A stretch of 27,170 bases of DNA from Gammaproteobacteria bacterium (GTDB lineage Bacteria > Pseudomonadota > Gammaproteobacteria > Competibacterales > Competibacteraceae). Shown piece after piece: positions 13,679 through 22,611 of the stretch. A program made the translations under genes and the position numbers. Within the stretch, counting starts at the first letter, position 1; every line of letters starts with the position of its first letter. Under the pieces are notes generated by a model. It was not told where the DNA came from. It did not search any database and saw only the letters and a program-made list of their open reading frames with translations. Location: contig PWUP01000036.1 of NCBI GenBank assembly GCA_003562535.1, forward strand, positions 1 to 27,170. The letters are read 5' to 3'.

Positions 13679-14401
13679 CTAATTACTTATCCAGTCAACC
13701 ATACGCGCACGCAGACGTAATAGCGCCTGACCGTGGAGCTGGCAAACCCGTGACTCACTGACGCCTAAAACAGCACCAATTTCGCGCAGATTGAGTTCAT
13801 CATCATAATACAGCGACATGACCAATTTTTCTCGTTCGGGCAAGCGCCCAATTTCATGGATCAGCGCGTGGCGGAAGGCGTCGTCTTGAACCTGTTGGGA
13901 TGGATCGGATTCTGCACTAGGTAGGCGATTTTCACCTTCAGAATCGGGTGCAAAAATCTCTTCAAAACTCAATATACGGCAGCATACGGCATCACTGACC
14001 ATATGTTGGTAGTCATCCAAGCTAATCTGCAATTCAGCAGCGACTTCTTGTGGAAGCGCTTCGCGCCCCTGACGATGTTCTACCGTGCGGATGGCCTCAC
14101 TCACGCGCCGAGCATTGCGATGTACAGAGCGCGGCGTCCAATCAGAGCGGCGCACTTCATCCAACATCGCTCCACGGATGCGGATTCCCGCATAGGTCTC
14201 GAAACTGGCTCCTTGGCTGGGATCATACTGTTGCGCTGCTTCCAGCAACCCAACCACCCCGGATTGAATCAGATCATCAACTTGCACATCAGCCGGTAAT
14301 CGCCCGAGCAGATGGTAGGCAATACGTTTGACCAACGGCACATGTTGATCCACTAGCCGGTTGCGATCTAGATCCTCGCTGGTATACTCGCGAGCATACA
14401 T
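13679..14401 (-). CDS. fliA: FliA, flagellar sigma-28 factor
   Basis: A 240-residue alternative sigma factor that directs RNA polymerase to late flagellar and chemotaxis genes. Region 2 is seen at about 15-90, with HVPLVKRIAYHLLGRLP and DDLIQSGVVGLLEA; the promoter-melting part reads FETYAGIRIRGAMLDEVR. Region 3 follows (about 100-150). The region 4 helix-turn-helix (about 190-235) reads LREIGAVLGVSESRVCQLH. Length equals that of other FliA proteins (about 239-247). It starts 2 bp after the fleN stop and is 38 bp from cheY, so it is in the same operon. In other bacteria FliA is held inactive by FlgM, which is not in this window. Confidence 0.97.
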   Translation of the reverse strand: MYAREYTSEDLDRNRLVDQHVPLVKRIAYHLLGRLPADVQVDDLIQSGVVGLLEAAQQYDPSQGASFETYAGIRIRGAMLDEVRRSDWTPRSVHRNARRVSEAIRTVEHRQGREALPQEVAAELQISLDDYQHMVSDAVCCRILSFEEIFAPDSEGENRLPSAESDPSQQVQDDAFRHALIHEIGRLPEREKLVMSLYYDDELNLREIGAVLGVSESRVCQLHGQALLRLRARMVDWISN

Positions 14402-14403
14402 GG

Positions 14404-15345
14404 CTAATCCGACAATGATAAGGCCTCCTGCGGTTCTTTGAAACCCGAGCCAACGAGACGCTCAACAAAAAACTCAATCCGCCCGCTACTCCCTGTAGGC
14501 AATGGCCATCTAGCGGCTTTGCGCGCTAAGTCCTTAAACGCACGTCCTGATGGGCTGCTAGGATACAGAGCGGTCACTGCTTTTTGCCGCTGTACGGCTT
14601 TACGCAAATAGTCATCATGTGGGATCGCGCCGAGATAATCTAAGGTGACATCCAGAAACCGATCACAGACGGCGGCTAATTTATGGAACAGCAAGCGGCC
14701 TTCATCAGTCCGGCGTACCATATTCGCGACCACCCGCACCCGCCGTAGCCCATAATCTCGGCTTAATACTTTGATCAAGGCGTAAGCATCGGTGATCGAA
14801 GCCGGTTCATCGCACACGACAACCAACACTTCCTGCACCGCTCGGCAAAAACTGAGTACACTCTCATGCAAACCGGCGGCAGTATCCACAATCAGCACAT
14901 CAATAGGCCGATCCAACTCACTGAAAGCACGAATAATGCCGATATGTTCAGCCGGTGCTAAATCGGCCATACGTGCAATACCCGAGGCGGCTGGCACAAT
15001 GCTGATGCCAGCCGGCCCTTCGACCAAAATGTCTTCCAGACCCATACGTCCTAATAAGACCTGGGACAGATTATAGCGCGGCTGTAACCCTAATAATACA
15101 TCCACATTGGCAAGTCCCAAATCGGCATCCATGAGCATTACTTGGCGACCAAACTGAGCTAACGCCACTGATAAATTGACCGAAATATTGGTTTTACCAA
15201 CGCCCCCCTTGCCACTGGCCACCGCAATCACTTGTACCGGAGGCAATAGGGTGCGCGCAACACGGGGCGCATGCGCATGGATGGGGCGTCGCCCGAAGGT
15301 TGGCTGATTAAGCTGATACACGGTTATGTCGACTCCAGTTGTCAT
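14404..15345 (-). CDS. fleN: FleN/FlhG, flagellar number regulator ATPase
   Basis: This 313-residue MinD/ParA-type ATPase limits flagellar number and, in Pseudomonas, binds FleQ to restrain it. Walker A is GKGGVGKT (45-52), the switch region reads LMDADLGLANVDVLLGL (71-87), and DTAAG follows further on. The conserved tail GRIEFFVERLVGSG, containing the FFVERLV string of Pseudomonas FleN, is present. The frame is open to a GTG at 15396, but the ATG at 15345 is chosen. It overlaps flhF by 38 bp, and neither start has a well-spaced Shine-Dalgarno. Compared with Pseudomonas FleN (280 residues), there is an N-terminal extension of about 30 residues before VQVIAVASG. Genes on both sides, flhF and fliA, are the usual neighbours. 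Confidence 0.94.
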   Translation of the reverse strand: MTTGVDITVYQLNQPTFGRRPIHAHAPRVARTLLPPVQVIAVASGKGGVGKTNISVNLSVALAQFGRQVMLMDADLGLANVDVLLGLQPRYNLSQVLLGRMGLEDILVEGPAGISIVPAASGIARMADLAPAEHIGIIRAFSELDRPIDVLIVDTAAGLHESVLSFCRAVQEVLVVVCDEPASITDAYALIKVLSRDYGLRRVRVVANMVRRTDEGRLLFHKLAAVCDRFLDVTLDYLGAIPHDDYLRKAVQRQKAVTALYPSSPSGRAFKDLARKAARWPLPTGSSGRIEFFVERLVGSGFKEPQEALSLSD

Positions 15346-16645
15346 GGGTCGGCTGGGAATCCTCAGAAGCTGTGGAATCCCGCGTAGCGGTTTCACAAAG
15401 GGTCACGGCATGATCGATGAGGTGCTCTAACCGCGCAGGCTGCAAATCATCGGACACCCGTGGTCCCTCGCTGACGTACATCATAGGCAATCCACCACAA
15501 TTTAACGCAGATAATACCGGTCCTAAACTGGCCGCCTCATCAACTTTAGTCAGGACTAATCCGGCTAAGGGCACATGCGCAAACGCACGGAAAGTTTCCT
15601 GCAATACGGCCTGTTGGGTATTGGCAGCAACCACCAATAAGGTGCATAAGCTGGGTATGGCGGCCAAACTGGCCATTTCTTCAGCCAAACTCAAATCACG
15701 CTGACTCATGCCGGCGGTATCAACGAAAATCCGTGATTTACCCTCCAGCCCAACCAGAATATCACCCAATTCTTTGCCCGTCTGAGCAAGATACACCGGC
15801 ACGCCAAGCAACTGTCCAAAGGTCTGCAACTGACGATACGCACCAATCCGATAGGTGTCTGTCGTCACTAGAGCCAGTGAATGCTGACCGTGGCGCTGCA
15901 TATAACGCGCTGCTAATTTGACCACTGAGGTGGTTTTACCCACACCACTGGGGCCGACCAGGGCAATCACTCCTGCACTGGCTAACTGCGTTTCTGCGAC
16001 CACAGGAATCCGCCGCCCTAGGAGCTGTAACGCTTCGTTCCATGCGTATTCCGGATCATCGATGTGGCGGATTTCTGCAGCAATATCGCGCGCTAACACG
16101 GGATCTAGTCCAAGCTGTTCGAGTTGATGGATGATACGCGCCCGATCCGGTTCCCGCATGCGCAAATCATTCCACGCCAGACTGGCTAATTGATCCTGCA
16201 ACATACCGCGCAGACTTTCTATCTCGCGCTGCATTGCCACTAGGGTAGGATCTTGAGACCACACCACTTCTCGGTGAGTTTGTGGCTTAGGGGATTCAAC
16301 TGGGGCTGAGGGACGCTCGTAAACTGACGGCGCAGCGGCCTCCTCGTCCATCCAAGCGCTTTCAGACGATAGCGGTGGACGCTGGCGACTGCTGCTACGT
16401 CGTGCCGTGTCATCCACCAAGGACTCTAAACTGTCTGCAGCGTCACGGTCATCTGCCCAGGCCGAAGACTCTGGCTCATCGGCCATTTCGGTGACTACAT
16501 CGGGATCGTAATCCATGGCTGAGACGATCTCGATGCCACCTTCCACACGCCGACTGGACAGAATCACCGCGTCGGGACCTTGTCCTTCGCGAACCATGCG
16601 GATGGCTTGGCGCATATCTGGAGCAAAAAAACGTCTAATTTTCAT
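15308..16645 (-). CDS. flhF: FlhF, SRP-family GTPase for polar flagellar placement
   Basis: This 445-residue protein marks the pole where the flagellum is built. A short N-terminal region (MKIRRFFAPDMRQAIRMVRE) typical of FlhF is followed by a variable acidic B region (about 45-130). A helical N domain (about 135-215) precedes the G domain, with G1 GPSGVGKTT (231-239), TTDTYRIGA (261-269), DTAG (309-312) and TKVDEA further on. These are the SRP54/FtsY-class GTPase motifs. FlhF works with FleN, whose gene overlaps its 3' end by 38 bp. It lies 23 bp after flhA. Length and domain order are normal for the family. Confidence 0.97.
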   Translation of the reverse strand: MKIRRFFAPDMRQAIRMVREGQGPDAVILSSRRVEGGIEIVSAMDYDPDVVTEMADEPESSAWADDRDAADSLESLVDDTARRSSSRQRPPLSSESAWMDEEAAAPSVYERPSAPVESPKPQTHREVVWSQDPTLVAMQREIESLRGMLQDQLASLAWNDLRMREPDRARIIHQLEQLGLDPVLARDIAAEIRHIDDPEYAWNEALQLLGRRIPVVAETQLASAGVIALVGPSGVGKTTSVVKLAARYMQRHGQHSLALVTTDTYRIGAYRQLQTFGQLLGVPVYLAQTGKELGDILVGLEGKSRIFVDTAGMSQRDLSLAEEMASLAAIPSLCTLLVVAANTQQAVLQETFRAFAHVPLAGLVLTKVDEAASLGPVLSALNCGGLPMMYVSEGPRVSDDLQPARLEHLIDHAVTLCETATRDSTASEDSQPTHDNWSRHNRVSA

Positions 16646-16668
16646 AATGGTAGCCAGAACTCAAAAGT

Positions 16669-18765
16669 CTATTTATGTTCTTCTCTGCCCACCGTAGCCA
16701 CCACACGGATACGCTTATTGTCGGGAATTTCCGTGTAAGCCAATACATGCAACCCTCTTACGGCAGATCGTAACCAACGGGACATCCAAGAACGAATATC
16801 CGGTGATACCACTACCACCGCCGGTTCACCCGCCATTTCTTGGCGCTGAGCCACTTCAGCGATGGATTTTTGTAACCGTTCGGCGAGGCCAGGCTCAATA
16901 CCAAGACCTGAACCGCCAGCACCCTGAGAAGATTTCTGCAAAATTTGTTCCAAAGCGGGATCAAGCGCAATCAAAGGTAACTCTGGTGCAGTACCTACGA
17001 TACTTTGGACAATTGAACGCGCTAATGCCACCCGAACGGCGGCGGTCAACACGGCAGGATCCTGACTCCGCGCTCCATGTTCCGCCAAGGTTTCGGCGAT
17101 AGTGCGTAGGTCGCGAATGGCCACTTGCTCGGCCAGTAAATTTTGCATGACCTTGAGCACCACCCCGAGACTGAGCAACTTGGGGACAAGATTTTCCACC
17201 AACTTCGGTGACTGCCGACCCAGCAAGTCCAGCATGTGCTGGATTTCCTCATGACCTAATAGCTCATGGGCATGATCTTTCAGCAATTGTGACAAGTGCG
17301 TGGCGACTACCGTGCCCGCATCAACTACGGTATACCCTAAACCTTGGGCTTGTTCGCGTAAATTAGGATCAATCCACACTGCATCCAGCCCAAAAGTGGG
17401 GTCTTTGGTGGGCGTACCTTGAATGTCACCAAACACGCGACCGGGATTAATCGCCAAATCTTGATCGGGAAATGCCTCATCTTCACCTACAGTGACCCCC
17501 ATCAAGGCAATACGGTACTGATTAGGCCCTAAATCCAGATTATCGCGAATATGCACGGGCTGGATCAAAAACCCAAGTTCTTGTGATAACTTGCGCCGCA
17601 CACCTTTAATCCGCCCCATCAACTGCCCACCTTGATTGCGATCCACTAATGGAATCAGTCGGTAACCAACTTCAAGGCTGACTAAATCCAGTGCTGGGAC
17701 ATCTTCCCATGACAGGTCTTTCATCTCTGGACTGACCGGTGGTAAAGCTTCAGCCGCTACATCCTGCCCGGCGGTAACCGTTTCCGCAGCTTGGCGCTGG
17801 GACGTGAGATAGGCGCTCGCAGCCATTAAGGTGGCTAAGGATAAAAAGACCAGATTTGGCATACCTGGCACCAAGCCCAAGGCAGCCACCACACCTGCGG
17901 CAACATATAACGCTCGCGGGGTGGAAAACATCTGTTGGAAGACTTGCTTACTCATGTCCTGAGAAGAGGACACCCGCGTCACAATAATGGCGGTTGCTGT
18001 AGACAACAGCAATGACGGAATCTGCGCCACCAAACCGTCACCAATGGTCAACAACACATAGTTGGTCGCCGCATCGCCCAAGCTCATAGAATGTTGCAAA
18101 GTGCCAATAATCAGCCCACCAATGATATTGATCACCAGAATCAGAATACCGGCAATGGCATCACCACGGACAAACTTACTGGCACCGTCCATAGAACCGT
18201 AAAAATCTGCCTCGCGAGCAATGTCTTCGCGCCGCTGGCGAGCCTCTTCCTGAGGAATCAACCCAGCATTCAGGTCAGCATCAATCGCCATTTGCTTACC
18301 CGGCATGGCATCCAAGGTAAATCGGGCGCTAACCTCCGAAACCCGTCCGGCACCTTTGGTCACCACAACGAAGTTGATAATCACTAAGATCATAAAGACC
18401 ACCAAACCCACGGCATAGTTACCACCAACCACGAAATCGCCGAAGGCTTGAATCACATTACCGCCCGCATCGGTGCCCGTATGGCCATTGAGCAAAATTA
18501 CCCGTGTCGAGGCGACGTTCAGTGCCAAACGCAGCAGAGTAGCAACCAGCAATACGGTGGGGAATACTTCAAACTCCATAGGGCGGAGTGTGTAAACCGC
18601 TACGAGTAAAATGACCAAAGACAAAGCAATGTTGAATGTAAACAAGACATCCAATGCCAAGGGTGGCAGTGGCAAAATCAACATACTTAACAATCCGACC
18701 AGCAGTAGTGGCGTGACCACACCACTACGACCCAGATTTTTCAGTCTGTTGAGAAACTCATCCAT
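16669..18765 (-). CDS. flhA: FlhA, flagellar export gate protein
   Basis: A 698-residue core component of the flagellar type III export gate (Salmonella FlhA 692). About eight helices fill residues 17-325. The highly conserved cytoplasmic loop reads RFTLDAMPGKQMAIDADLNA (148-167) and is followed by GDAIAG (201-206), whose Asp belongs to the proton-coupling region. The large cytoplasmic domain (about 355-690) docks substrates and chaperones. The start ATG overlaps the flhB stop by one base (TGATG), so translation is coupled. No truncation or frameshift was seen. Confidence 0.97.
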   Translation of the reverse strand: MDEFLNRLKNLGRSGVVTPLLLVGLLSMLILPLPPLALDVLFTFNIALSLVILLVAVYTLRPMEFEVFPTVLLVATLLRLALNVASTRVILLNGHTGTDAGGNVIQAFGDFVVGGNYAVGLVVFMILVIINFVVVTKGAGRVSEVSARFTLDAMPGKQMAIDADLNAGLIPQEEARQRREDIAREADFYGSMDGASKFVRGDAIAGILILVINIIGGLIIGTLQHSMSLGDAATNYVLLTIGDGLVAQIPSLLLSTATAIIVTRVSSSQDMSKQVFQQMFSTPRALYVAAGVVAALGLVPGMPNLVFLSLATLMAASAYLTSQRQAAETVTAGQDVAAEALPPVSPEMKDLSWEDVPALDLVSLEVGYRLIPLVDRNQGGQLMGRIKGVRRKLSQELGFLIQPVHIRDNLDLGPNQYRIALMGVTVGEDEAFPDQDLAINPGRVFGDIQGTPTKDPTFGLDAVWIDPNLREQAQGLGYTVVDAGTVVATHLSQLLKDHAHELLGHEEIQHMLDLLGRQSPKLVENLVPKLLSLGVVLKVMQNLLAEQVAIRDLRTIAETLAEHGARSQDPAVLTAAVRVALARSIVQSIVGTAPELPLIALDPALEQILQKSSQGAGGSGLGIEPGLAERLQKSIAEVAQRQEMAGEPAVVVVSPDIRSWMSRWLRSAVRGLHVLAYTEIPDNKRIRVVATVGREEHK

Positions 18766-19910
18766 CAGAATGACTCGGAGCGAGGTGCGCGCCGTAGTAA
18801 CTCATCGGGCACGGGTAAGTCGGTAGGCGGCTCTGGTGTATAGCCCTCAGCGTCTGCCGTACGTAACTTATAAATATAGGCCAGAATATGGGCGACGGCC
18901 ACATACAACCCTGCCGGTATTTCCTGATCTAAGGGAGTGGTGTAATACAAGGCCCGCGCCAGCGGTGGAGCTGAAAACAGCGGCACTTTGGCCTCCTCAG
19001 CTCGGGTACGAATTTCATCCGCAATTAAATTCATGCCTTTAGCGACCACTCGTGGTGCCCGCATACCTGCTTGGTCATATTGCAAGGCCACGGCATAATG
19101 AGTCGGGTTAGTCACCACCACATCAGCCTGAGGAATTTGTCCCATCATCCTGCGTTGCGACATCTCAAACTGCACTTGGCGAATTTTACGCTTGACTTCT
19201 GGTTTGCCTTCAGAATTTCTGTGTTCATCCTTGACCTCCTGCTTGGTCATGCGTAAGTCTTTTTGGTGCTTCCAAATTTGGAAAGGCACATCAACTAAGG
19301 CGATTAAAATCAGGATAGCCGACAGCAGCAAAAAGGCCCAGGCCAAAATATAGCCCGCATGCCTCACTCCTTGCTCCAAAGGTTGATAGCCTAGGCTCAG
19401 CAACGAACCTGATAACTGCCACAGTAACACCAAGGCAATAGGAGCAACCAGCATAAACTTGGCAAAAGCTTTGCCAAGCTCCATTAATCCGCGGGTGGAG
19501 AAAATCCGTTTCAGTCCAGATATGGGATTCAGATTTTTCAATTTGGGTGCCAGTTTTTTTCTGGCAAAATGCCCGGCTCCCAGAGACACTGGCCCGATAA
19601 TTGCGGCCACGGTCAATATGGCAAACAAGGGCAGTAGCACCAACAACGCTTGGCTGATCCGTAGTTGCAACAACGCATGTAACATCGCCGGATCCAGCAT
19701 CACTTCACGTTCCAATGTAAAGCTGCTCCGCAGAATGCTTTGCAGTTGATCCACGATACCTCCGCCCAGCACCAACAGAGAAGCGGCGGCGGCCAGTAGC
19801 ATCACGGTCGTATTGAGTTCTTTAGAATTCGCTACTTGGCCTTCATCACGAGCTTTGTTCTTACGCTTAGCGGTCGGTTGTTCGCTTTTTTCTTGAGAGG
19901 TATCTGCCAT
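18765..19910 (-). CDS. flhB: FlhB, flagellar export gate and substrate-switch protein
   Basis: A 381-residue inner-membrane protein of the export gate. A charged N-terminal tail (QEKSEQPTAKRKNKARDEGQ) is followed by four helices between about 33 and 212. The cytoplasmic domain then carries the autocleavage site NPTH at 268-271. Cleavage there lets FliK switch export from hook to filament proteins. The ending is somewhat long (about 30 residues after the conserved AYIYKL). It sits between fliR (4 bp) and flhA (1-bp overlap), as usual. A separate 94-residue protein at 9499-9783 copies the part after NPTH. Confidence 0.97.
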   Translation of the reverse strand: MADTSQEKSEQPTAKRKNKARDEGQVANSKELNTTVMLLAAAASLLVLGGGIVDQLQSILRSSFTLEREVMLDPAMLHALLQLRISQALLVLLPLFAILTVAAIIGPVSLGAGHFARKKLAPKLKNLNPISGLKRIFSTRGLMELGKAFAKFMLVAPIALVLLWQLSGSLLSLGYQPLEQGVRHAGYILAWAFLLLSAILILIALVDVPFQIWKHQKDLRMTKQEVKDEHRNSEGKPEVKRKIRQVQFEMSQRRMMGQIPQADVVVTNPTHYAVALQYDQAGMRAPRVVAKGMNLIADEIRTRAEEAKVPLFSAPPLARALYYTTPLDQEIPAGLYVAVAHILAYIYKLRTADAEGYTPEPPTDLPVPDELLRRAPRSESF

Positions 19911-19914
19911 GACA

Positions 19915-20688
19915 CTATCGCCTAGTTACCTGACCGATAAACTCAAAAGCTTCGGCCAGTAGCTCTATAAATTGCGCCAACAGCACGGGCAATGTGATGG
20001 TTAATAAAGTAAATCCCAGCATGATTTTAACCGGAAAACCAACAGCAAAAATGTTAAGTTGTGGCGCTGCTTTGGAAATCACCCCCAACGCGATACTCAC
20101 TACCAACAAAGAAGTGACCGCAGGTAAAGCAACCAGTAAAGCGTACATATACATTACACTGCCCCAATTGACTAGATTCCAGAAGTCCTGCCGAGTGATG
20201 CCATCAGCAGAAATAGGCAATGTCTGGAAACTGACTAATGTGAGTTCAATCAAAGCAATATGTCCGTTCAAAGCCGCAAACATCAGTGTAGTGATCATCA
20301 CCAAATAGGAAGACAAGGCAGGCACTTGCACGCCTTGCTGCGGGTCAACCATAGATGCAAAGCCTAGCCCCATGGCGCGCGCCATATTTTCCCCAGCTTG
20401 GTTAAGTGCGCTGAATACCATTTGAATCATAAAACCAATCACTACACCAATCAGTACCTGCTGGGCAGCAATCATTAAGCCATTAAAACCTAAAGGTTCT
20501 ACAGCAGGGGGAGTGGGAATCAATGGTGCAACCAACAGCGCCAACATGAACGCAAGCCCCAAACGAATACGCACCGTAACCGCCCCTGCGCCGAATAATG
20601 GAGCCGCAATTAACATGGCACTGATGCGGATAAATGGCCACAAAAACGAGCCAACCCAAGCGGTAATTTCAGCCGTAGTAAACTGCAT
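19915..20688 (-). CDS. fliR: FliR, flagellar export gate protein
   Basis: A 257-residue membrane protein that joins FliP and FliQ in the helical export channel. Six or more hydrophobic segments span residues 5 to 250. Family-typical strings include GFMIQMVFSALNQAGE (approx. 81-96) and MGLGFASMVDPQQGVQVPAL (101-120). Length is as in other FliR proteins (about 255-264). It is 27 bp after fliQ and 4 bp before flhB in the standard fliPQR-flhB order. Confidence 0.97.
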   Translation of the reverse strand: MQFTTAEITAWVGSFLWPFIRISAMLIAAPLFGAGAVTVRIRLGLAFMLALLVAPLIPTPPAVEPLGFNGLMIAAQQVLIGVVIGFMIQMVFSALNQAGENMARAMGLGFASMVDPQQGVQVPALSSYLVMITTLMFAALNGHIALIELTLVSFQTLPISADGITRQDFWNLVNWGSVMYMYALLVALPAVTSLLVVSIALGVISKAAPQLNIFAVGFPVKIMLGFTLLTITLPVLLAQFIELLAEAFEFIGQVTRR

Positions 20689-20715
20689 ATTGACCGCGTC
20701 TGCGGCTAGCTCCCG

Positions 20716-20985
20716 CTAACCAATCAGACTAGGAATACTGTCATACAATCGTATGGTGTAATCCACCACCACACCCAGCATCCACTGACCTGCGATCAGC
20801 AATGCCAAAAACATACCCATGAGTTTAGGAATGAAGGTCAAAGTCATTTCTTGAATGCTGGTCGCCGCTTGAATCATGCCTACTGCCACTCCAATGGCTA
20901 GAGCCGTTAACAAGACTGGGGCACACAATACGACAATGACCGTCAAGGCATCACGACCGATATCCACCACCATTTCTGGAGTCAT
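20716..20985 (-). CDS. fliQ: FliQ, flagellar export gate protein
   Basis: An 89-residue membrane protein with two hydrophobic helices (about 15-40 and 50-75), and the family string GMIQAATSIQEMTLTFIPK between them. Together with FliP and FliR it forms the export channel. Length is exactly that usual for FliQ (89). It is 21 bp after fliP. Confidence 0.97.
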   Translation of the reverse strand: MTPEMVVDIGRDALTVIVVLCAPVLLTALAIGVAVGMIQAATSIQEMTLTFIPKLMGMFLALLIAGQWMLGVVVDYTIRLYDSIPSLIG

Positions 20986-21006
20986 CGCATCCTCGCATAC
21001 TCACAT

Positions 21007-21756
21007 TCAGATAAAAAAACTCGATGCTAATGTGCCCATAATCAATGACCAACCATCCACCAACACAAACAGCATCACCTTGAACGGCAGAGAGATGATC
21101 AACGGTGATAACATCATCATCCCCATTGACATCAACACGCTGGCAACAACCATATCAATAATTAGAAAAGGGATCAGAACCATGAACCCGATTTGAAAGC
21201 CGGTTTTAACCTCACTGATGATGAACGACGGGACGAGCAAGGTAAACGGTACATCATCCGGTGTTTCAAAACTGTCATGCCCACTGATGCGCGCAAACAT
21301 AGCCAAATCACTCTCTCGAGTTTGCGCCAGCATAAATTCCCGCAACGGCCCTACCGCCTCCATGACCGCTTGCTCAGCACTCAACTCTTCCGCCATGTAG
21401 GGTTCGACAGCCACAACATACATCTGATCAAACACCGGCGTCATCACAAACAGGGTTAAAAACAAAGCCAGCCCTACAAGAATTTGATTCGATGGAGTTT
21501 GGGAAGTGCCCATCCCTTGGCGTAACAAGCCAAGTACGATGATAATTCGAGTGAAAGCCGTCAACATGACCAATGCGGAGGGCAATAAACTCAGCAACGT
21601 CATCAACAGCAGGATTTGCAGCGTTACCGAATAGGTCTGTGCACCATCGGGATCGGTGGTGACATTGATGATATCCAGCCCCATCTGACTCCACGCCGCA
21701 GGCACTACAGCGACACTGAGTAGCAGCACGACACACAGTCGTCGCATCCACCCCAT
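21007..21756 (-). CDS. fliP: FliP, flagellar export gate protein
   Basis: A 249-residue export-gate protein. A cleavable signal peptide is apparent (RRLCVVLLLSVAVVPAAWS, cleavage near residue 23), as known for FliP. Four membrane helices follow, with family strings AFTRIIIVLGLLRQGMGT, TPSNQILVGLALFLTLFVM and PSFIISEVKTGFQIGF. The Met-rich stretch MSMGMMMLSP, which helps gate the channel, is present. The ATG overlaps the fliO stop by one base (TAATG). Confidence 0.97.
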   Translation of the reverse strand: MGWMRRLCVVLLLSVAVVPAAWSQMGLDIINVTTDPDGAQTYSVTLQILLLMTLLSLLPSALVMLTAFTRIIIVLGLLRQGMGTSQTPSNQILVGLALFLTLFVMTPVFDQMYVVAVEPYMAEELSAEQAVMEAVGPLREFMLAQTRESDLAMFARISGHDSFETPDDVPFTLLVPSFIISEVKTGFQIGFMVLIPFLIIDMVVASVLMSMGMMMLSPLIISLPFKVMLFVLVDGWSLIMGTLASSFFI

Positions 21757-22130
21757 TACTGCCCCCGTTGCACTAGCGAACGCAGGGTGCGCGCAAATGG
21801 ACTGTTAGCCGGCGTTACCCCATCAGCATTGGTTAAAGCACGAACTTTATCATCAGTGAGTATGGGTTCATCCAAAACATACAAGGTTTGCACCCGACCC
21901 GGAGCCACGCCAATCAACAATTGCTTGTCACCCACTTGTACTAAGACGATCCGCTCTCTGGCTCCAAGAGACAGGCCACTGACCACCCGAAATTCACCCT
22001 CCAAGCGAGATTGCCCCCCATTGATGCGGCGCATCAACCATGCGGCCACCATGATGGTCATGATAACCATCAACAGTGCAACCATCATCTGCGCCAAATG
22101 CCCGGCATTGAGGCCAATGTCAACGTCCAT
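21756..22130 (-). CDS. fliO: FliO, export gate assembly protein
   Basis: A 124-residue protein with one membrane helix (about 11-33) and a small cytoplasmic beta-rich domain (LSLGARERIVLVQVGDKQLL, then IGVAPGRVQTLYVLD), the usual FliO pattern. FliO helps assemble the FliP ring. There is no long periplasmic or cytoplasmic extension. It starts 5 bp after fliN and overlaps fliP by 1 bp. Confidence 0.94.
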   Translation of the reverse strand: MDVDIGLNAGHLAQMMVALLMVIMTIMVAAWLMRRINGGQSRLEGEFRVVSGLSLGARERIVLVQVGDKQLLIGVAPGRVQTLYVLDEPILTDDKVRALTNADGVTPANSPFARTLRSLVQRGQ

Positions 22131-22135
22131 AGTGC

Positions 22136-22588
22136 TTACTTCAGCTTTTTAATCCGCTCAGTCGGACTGATTACATCCGTTATGCGGATACCAAATTTTT
22201 CATTCACCACCACCACCTCGCCGTGAGCAATCAAAGTACCATTGACAAAGACATCCAGCGGCTCACCGGCTAAACGATCTAACTCCACTACCGAACCTTG
22301 GTTTAATTGCAACAGATTACGAATCGGCACTCGTGTCCGACCAATTTCAATCGCTAGGGTGACGGGGATGTCGAGCACCACATCCAAGTTAATATCATCG
22401 TGATCGGGGGTGTCGTCATCAGGTTCGTCTTGAGAAAAACTATCAAAATCAGCCCTTTTCACCCCATCATCCGTTGTGCGGCGCTGAGATGATGAAGTGT
22501 GCTCGTCGGGGTCTAGTGTAGTTTCTTGCTCCTGCAAGGCCGCTGCCCACTCATCGGCCATTGCATCCTGATTTTTATCCTCAGTCAT
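22136..22588 (-). CDS. fliN: FliN, flagellar motor switch protein
   Basis: A 150-residue C-ring protein. The N-terminus has the conserved short helix DEWAAALQEQ (12-21), which in other species binds the FliH export partner, followed by an acidic variable stretch (about 22-68). The SpoA domain fills about 72-145, with VLDIPVTLAIEIGRTRVPIR, LLQLNQGSVVELD and the GE(V)VVVNEKFGIRI signature. It is 23 bp after fliM and 5 bp before fliO. Slightly longer than Salmonella FliN (137) because of the acidic insert. Confidence 0.96.
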   Translation of the reverse strand: MTEDKNQDAMADEWAAALQEQETTLDPDEHTSSSQRRTTDDGVKRADFDSFSQDEPDDDTPDHDDINLDVVLDIPVTLAIEIGRTRVPIRNLLQLNQGSVVELDRLAGEPLDVFVNGTLIAHGEVVVVNEKFGIRITDVISPTERIKKLK

Positions 22589-22611
22589 AACACTGCATGC
22601 CTTAATAGTAA

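Noticed and set aside
19535..19552. Sigma-54-like TGGCAC-N5-TTGAA on the minus strand inside flhB
   Set aside because: The -24 element is perfect, but the -12 GC is GA, and the site lies within conserved coding sequence. A similar defect is seen in the element near 25518-25534. Neither is convincing.
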